DNA of 8,550 nucleotides, from the NCBI GenBank assembly GCA_016209155.1, contig JACQWU010000253.1:1-8550 (forward strand), written 5' to 3'. Shown in pieces: positions 5,956-8,550 of the stretch (its first letter is position 1; each line of letters starts with the position of its first letter). The notes beneath the pieces are model-generated. The model ran no database searches, had not been told where the DNA came from, and was given only the letters and a program-made list of their open reading frames with translations. This DNA comes from Candidatus Desantisiibacteriota bacterium (GTDB taxonomy: Bacteria; JACRDZ01). A program made the position numbers and the translations under genes.

Positions 5956-6591
5956 ATGCAATCTTATAAATATATTGCAGTTGAAGGGCCTATCGGTGTC
6001 GGAAAAACTTCACTTGTGCATCTTCTTGGAAAGATGTTTAACGCTAAAGAAGTTCTTGAAGACATTGAAGATAATCCATTTCTTGAAAATTTTTATAAAA
6101 ATATTCGATTGCATGCTTTTCAGACACAGATATTTTTTTTAATAAGCCGGTACAAACAATTAGAACAGTTGATACAGCCGGGATTATTTGAAGATATGGT
6201 AATTACGGATTATATTTTAGATAAAGATAAAATTTTTGCAATGGTCACCCTTGATGATGATGAAATGAATATGTATAATCAGATTTATCCTTTGTTTAAC
6301 AGGAGAACACCAAACCCGGATCTTTTAATTTATTTACAGGCAAGCACAGATGTTCTCTGGGAAAGAATAAAAAAAAGAAACAGGCATTTTGAAAAGAACA
6401 TTTCAAAAGAATATTTAAAAGAAATAAATCAGGCATATGACAGCTATTTTTTTACTTATTCAGAGACACCGCTTCTGGTAATTAATACTAATGAGATAGA
6501 TTATGTTCATTCAAGCGCGGATCTTGATGATTTGATTAAACAAATAAAAGAAATGGGAAAAGGAACAAAATATTATATTCCTAAACTTTAG
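5956..6591 (+). CDS. Deoxynucleoside kinase (dNK / dGK-dAK family)
   Basis: 211 residues from the ATG at 5956. That start was chosen over the ATG at 5947 because GGAG (5942-5945) touches the first ATG but lies ten bases before the second. The P-loop is GPIGVGKTS (11-19) after the beta strand YIAVE. EDNPFLENFY (38-47) and AFQTQIFFLISRY (54-66) are typical of deoxynucleoside kinases, as are PDLLIYLQAS (121-130) and the arginine-rich lid ERIKKRNRHFEKNIS (136-150). It should phosphorylate deoxynucleosides (dA, dG or dC) for salvage; base specificity cannot be read. The usual ERS word is replaced by DMVITDY (80-86), which I recall from a bacterial branch of the family. It follows folK, a pairing I recall from other bacteria. 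The LTxxQ protein starts 18 bp downstream, so the two may be co-transcribed. Confidence 0.88.
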   Translation: MQSYKYIAVEGPIGVGKTSLVHLLGKMFNAKEVLEDIEDNPFLENFYKNIRLHAFQTQIFFLISRYKQLEQLIQPGLFEDMVITDYILDKDKIFAMVTLDDDEMNMYNQIYPLFNRRTPNPDLLIYLQASTDVLWERIKKRNRHFEKNISKEYLKEINQAYDSYFFTYSETPLLVINTNEIDYVHSSADLDDLIKQIKEMGKGTKYYIPKL

Positions 6592-6609
6592 ATAAGGAGA
6601 ATGTGAAAA

Positions 6610-7269
6610 ATGTTAAAAAAATTGTATGTTGTTTTTATGTTTGCAGGTTTTTTTTTATTTACAGTATGTCTATACGCCGCACAGGAAGGAAAGTCTGAAA
6701 ATGAAGTGAGAAATGCGCCTCCGCTGCAGCCATTTTCAATGATGCATGGAAATATGAGTAATATGAGCAATATACCGCAAAACATGGAAATCCCGGGGCG
6801 GAAGAAAAGTTGCGCATTCTGTGTTAAATTAGATATGATAATAAGAAATGGGGCAATCTTAGGATTAACTCAAGAACAAACGGGGAAAATTATTGATCTG
6901 AAAAATGAATGCAAAAAGACTCATATTATTAAAAATGCCGAAATAGAAACATTCGAAGTGGATTTGGAAGCTTTTCTTAATAAAGAAGAAATCGATTACA
7001 CTGCATTAAAAGAAAGAATAAAAAAGACAGCTGAAATTGGTTCAGGAATTCAAGTATTTTGTATTGATTCATTATCTAAAGGTATGGAGCTTTTAACCAA
7101 AGAACAGCAAAAGAATCTTTTTCATATAACTGATATGCAGAGAAGAAATATGATGATGCAAAATGATAGAATGAATTCTCAAATGAGAAATATGATGCCG
7201 CAAATGCCGAATAAAATGAATCGGCAGCCGGAAGATACCACAGGACAAAAGCAGGAACAATTAAAATAG
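6610..7269 (+). CDS. Exported Met-rich LTxxQ-motif protein (CpxP/Spy-like)
   Basis: 219 residues. Residues 1-23 are a Sec signal peptide (LKK, then a hydrophobic run, cleavage near LYA-AQ); there is no proper lipobox at C20. The mature protein has two LTxxQ words, LTQEQ (86-90) and LTKEQ (162-166), the hallmark of the periplasmic CpxP/Spy/zinc-resistance helical family, and is mostly helical between them. It carries a CAFC pair (C68, C71) plus C101 and C151. Ten of its 19 methionines fall in residues 176-203 and another group in 44-59. This suggests metal (copper) or chaperone-type surface binding, but that is inference. The start has AGGAG at 6595-6599. It lies 18 bp after the kinase and 41 bp before a lipoprotein gene, with which it probably shares a transcript. 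No Cpx-type regulator is nearby. Confidence 0.72.
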   Translation: MLKKLYVVFMFAGFFLFTVCLYAAQEGKSENEVRNAPPLQPFSMMHGNMSNMSNIPQNMEIPGRKKSCAFCVKLDMIIRNGAILGLTQEQTGKIIDLKNECKKTHIIKNAEIETFEVDLEAFLNKEEIDYTALKERIKKTAEIGSGIQVFCIDSLSKGMELLTKEQQKNLFHITDMQRRNMMMQNDRMNSQMRNMMPQMPNKMNRQPEDTTGQKQEQLK

Positions 7270-7289
7270 CTGAATACTAATTATTCAGC
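7269..7289 (+). other. Perfect 8-bp stem with 5-base loop between the envelope genes
   Basis: GCTGAATA (7269-7276) pairs exactly with TATTCAGC (7282-7289) around the loop CTAAT. It begins on the last base of the upstream stop codon and ends about eight bases before the ribosome site AAGGAGG of the lipoprotein gene. It is followed by A-rich sequence, not T, so it is not a Rho-independent terminator on the + strand. It could protect the upstream message or tune translation of the next gene; this is inference. Confidence 0.45.
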
Positions 7290-7310
7290 AAAAATAAGGA
7301 GGAAACAAGT

Positions 7311-8201
7311 ATGGGGAAAAAAGTGCTGGCAGTTTTTTTTCTGTTAATATTAGCAGGATGTGGTGGAGTACAAATATTTAACTCGGAAGATTTTAAAAAT
7401 AATGCGTTGAATATGGCAAAAGAATATGTTAATGCTCCAAAAGAAAAACAATTAAAGCATTTTAAAGAATTAAATATAAAAAAAGTTGTGATTACCGAAT
7501 TTAATGTTATATTTTTTACAAGATTTAATGGTAAGGAAGACGAGGCATTAATTACGGAAAAAGTGTATAATACTATTGTGGAAACAGTTCAAAAAGAACT
7601 TGGCTGGGAAGTAGTATCACGAGAGGAATTGGTTAAAAGCGGAAAATATCAGTCTCTTGTAAAAGAAGAATACTTAAGTGAAAATAATAAAAGTAATAAA
7701 GATAATATAAATAAAGATGATATATTTGTTCTTCCGGCAAAAGGACTTGGAATTGTATCAACTGAAATAGTGCAAAAAATAAAAGGTTTTAGAAGTATTG
7801 GCAGCACTTTAAAAATGGCGAATAATGTTCATAATGAAGCTGGAGTGCTTGAAGATATTGGGGCTGATGCTGCGATAAAAGTTAGCCTTGTAGCAAGCGA
7901 TCATTTTACGGGCAGAGGCGGTAAAGATAATATGCGTGCGGAAATAAGCAACTATGCAGGTAATTATACTGTTGTTGATATTTTGGTGGGGTATGCTAAA
8001 GATGATGTGCGATACAGCTATAAAGAAACAATGCGTTTTGCACTAAAGAGTGATAAGAATCATGTCATTATTTCAAGTGTCAACTGTTATGACAATAGCC
8101 AGGAAATCTTTGTTAATACTGAAAAATATTTGCAGGGATATAATGATATTGTCAAAGCTTTTGCGGAAATGATATCAGTAAGAATTAAAAATGCACAATG
8201 A
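7311..8201 (+). CDS. Lipoprotein of unknown function, possibly CsgG/TolB-N-like fold
   Basis: 296 residues. The N-terminus MGKK plus a hydrophobic run ends in the lipobox LAGC, so C17 should be lipidated after signal peptidase II cleavage. The next residue is glycine, which does not signal inner-membrane retention. I do not recognise the family. KKVVITEFNV (57-66), a helix 79-97, GWEVVSREELV (98-108) and GADAAIKVSLVAS (184-196) follow a strand-helix-strand order. That order recalls the CsgG-type alpha/beta fold of envelope lipoproteins (strand, helix, "vvsReel", "GaDaai"); this is a pattern impression only. A polar Asn/Lys-rich insert lies at 124-137. An unpaired C259 is the only other cysteine. 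The start is fixed by AAGGAGGAAA just upstream. It follows the LTxxQ protein after 41 bp, suggesting a joint envelope role. No T-tailed terminator was found after it. Confidence 0.7.
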   Translation: MGKKVLAVFFLLILAGCGGVQIFNSEDFKNNALNMAKEYVNAPKEKQLKHFKELNIKKVVITEFNVIFFTRFNGKEDEALITEKVYNTIVETVQKELGWEVVSREELVKSGKYQSLVKEEYLSENNKSNKDNINKDDIFVLPAKGLGIVSTEIVQKIKGFRSIGSTLKMANNVHNEAGVLEDIGADAAIKVSLVASDHFTGRGGKDNMRAEISNYAGNYTVVDILVGYAKDDVRYSYKETMRFALKSDKNHVIISSVNCYDNSQEIFVNTEKYLQGYNDIVKAFAEMISVRIKNAQ

Positions 8202-8297
8202 TTAATTTAATCAGCCGTTTGAATTAAAATTAATAGTATTTCCGTTGTTTTATTATGTTTATTTAGAGTAATAATTGATTAGTACTGTTTTTCTCAC

Positions 8298-8326
8298 TTG
8301 ACAGGCGCAAATAAAGAGGTTAAAAT
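8298..8326 (+). promoter_or_regulatory. Promoter of the tRNA cluster (sigma70-type)
   Basis: TTGACA (8298-8303), a 17-bp spacer and TAAAAT (8321-8326): the same boxes and spacing as the dapA promoter. Transcription would start near 8333, about 19 bases before the mature 5' end of tRNA-Arg. GAGG and TT, not a GC-rich stringent discriminator, flank the -10 box. The upstream stretch 8202-8297 is AT-rich and holds no gene that I can support. Confidence 0.75.
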
Positions 8327-8351
8327 ACCAAATCTTAATAGATTATTTTTT

Positions 8352-8428
8352 GCGCCTGTAGCTCAGTAGGATAGAGCAACGGATTTCTAATCCGTTGGCC
8401 GGAGGTTCGAATCCTCTCAGGCGCGCCA
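8352..8428 (+). tRNA. tRNA-Arg (anticodon TCT)
   Basis: A full cloverleaf can be drawn. Acceptor GCGCCTG (8352-8358) pairs exactly with CAGGCGC (8418-8424), followed by discriminator G and encoded CCA (8426-8428). The D arm is GCTC/GAGC. The anticodon stem ACGGA/TCCGT closes the loop TTTCTAA with anticodon TCT, which reads AGA/AGG arginine codons. The T arm is GGAGG-TTCGAAT-CCTCT with one G-T pair. It is first in a tRNA cluster behind a near-consensus promoter. Confidence 0.95.
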
Positions 8429-8452
8429 TATGCACATTTGTGACATATTTAT

Positions 8453-8530
8453 GGTGGGTGTAGCTCAACTGGTTAGAGCATCAGGTTGTGGACCTGAGGG
8501 TCGAGGGTTCAAGTCCCTTCACTCACCCCA
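8453..8530 (+). tRNA. tRNA-His (anticodon GTG)
   Basis: Acceptor GTGGGTG (8454-8460) pairs with CACTCAC (8520-8526) with one G-T pair. The base before it, G8453, is the extra G-1 of histidine tRNAs and faces the discriminator C73 (8527), the two identity elements for histidyl-tRNA synthetase. CCA is encoded at 8528-8530. The anticodon stem TCAGG/CCTGA closes the loop TTGTGGA with anticodon GTG. The T arm is GAGGG-TTCAAGT-CCCTT. It lies 24 bp after tRNA-Arg, probably in one transcript. Confidence 0.95.
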
Positions 8531-8536
8531 ATTTTT

Positions 8537-8550
8537 GCGCCCGTAGCTCA
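8537..8550 (+). tRNA. 5' end of a third tRNA, cut by the window edge (possibly Arg)
   Basis: GCGCCCG-TA-GCTCA matches the acceptor 5' strand, the conserved T8-A9 and the start of the D arm of a tRNA. It is preceded by the same TTTTT as the tRNA-Arg above and differs from that gene's first 14 bases at one position. The anticodon lies outside the window, so identity is not known; this opening is common in tRNA-Arg genes. Spacing from tRNA-His is six bases. Confidence 0.65.

Noticed and set aside
6643-6678. Lipobox in the LTxxQ protein at C20
   Set aside because: The residue before the cysteine is valine, not Gly/Ala/Ser, and an ordinary signal peptidase I site (LYA-AQ) follows directly.
8200-8240. 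AT-rich inverted repeat after the lipoprotein gene (TTAATTTAATC with GAATTAAAATTAA)
   Set aside because: Pairing needs two bulges, is almost all A-T and has no following T run; not convincing as a terminator.
8429-8452. Small palindrome (CACATTTGTG) between the two tRNAs
   Set aside because: The loop would be only two bases and the stem four; likely ordinary tRNA spacer.

Overview
This AT-rich window looks like chromosome from an anaerobic, double-membraned bacterium. It carries an Rnf ferredoxin:NAD+ complex, the DapA-DapB-DapL route to diaminopimelate, an exported LTxxQ-type protein and a lipoprotein. The phylum cannot be fixed from sequence alone; uncultured anaerobic lineages such as Omnitrophota-like groups are a guess. 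All genes lie on the + strand and nothing looks phage- or transposon-borne.

Layout: (1) 1-2358 is the 3' part of an rnf operon in the order G (partial)-E-A-B, as in clostridial/acetogen rnfCDGEAB. It couples ferredoxin oxidation, NAD+ reduction and ion pumping. (2) A 184-bp gap ends in a near-consensus promoter (TTGACA, 17 bp, TAAAAT) that drives dapA, dapB and dapL (2543-5225). DapA and DapB make tetrahydrodipicolinate, which DapL should convert in one step to LL-diaminopimelate for lysine and peptidoglycan. (3) folK (5338-5844) and a deoxynucleoside kinase (5956-6591) follow. folK is bracketed by two copies of a heptad-built inverted-repeat element. (4) A Met-rich LTxxQ/CpxP-Spy-like exported protein and an unrecognised lipoprotein (6610-8201) form a cell-envelope pair. 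(5) A second near-consensus promoter precedes a tRNA cluster: Arg(TCT), His(GTG), and the first 14 bases of a third tRNA at the window edge.

Two things stand out. First, the DapL frame is open and well conserved at both ends but lacks about 100 internal residues, including the whole region holding the PLP-binding lysine. It is either a precise in-frame deletion (a dead or repurposed enzyme) or an assembly artefact. Second, 7-bp-period repeats occur in several intergenic gaps, and two copies of the larger element supply the stop codons of dapL and folK. I do not see a complete new defence or metabolic system; the repeat family is the best candidate for something undescribed.
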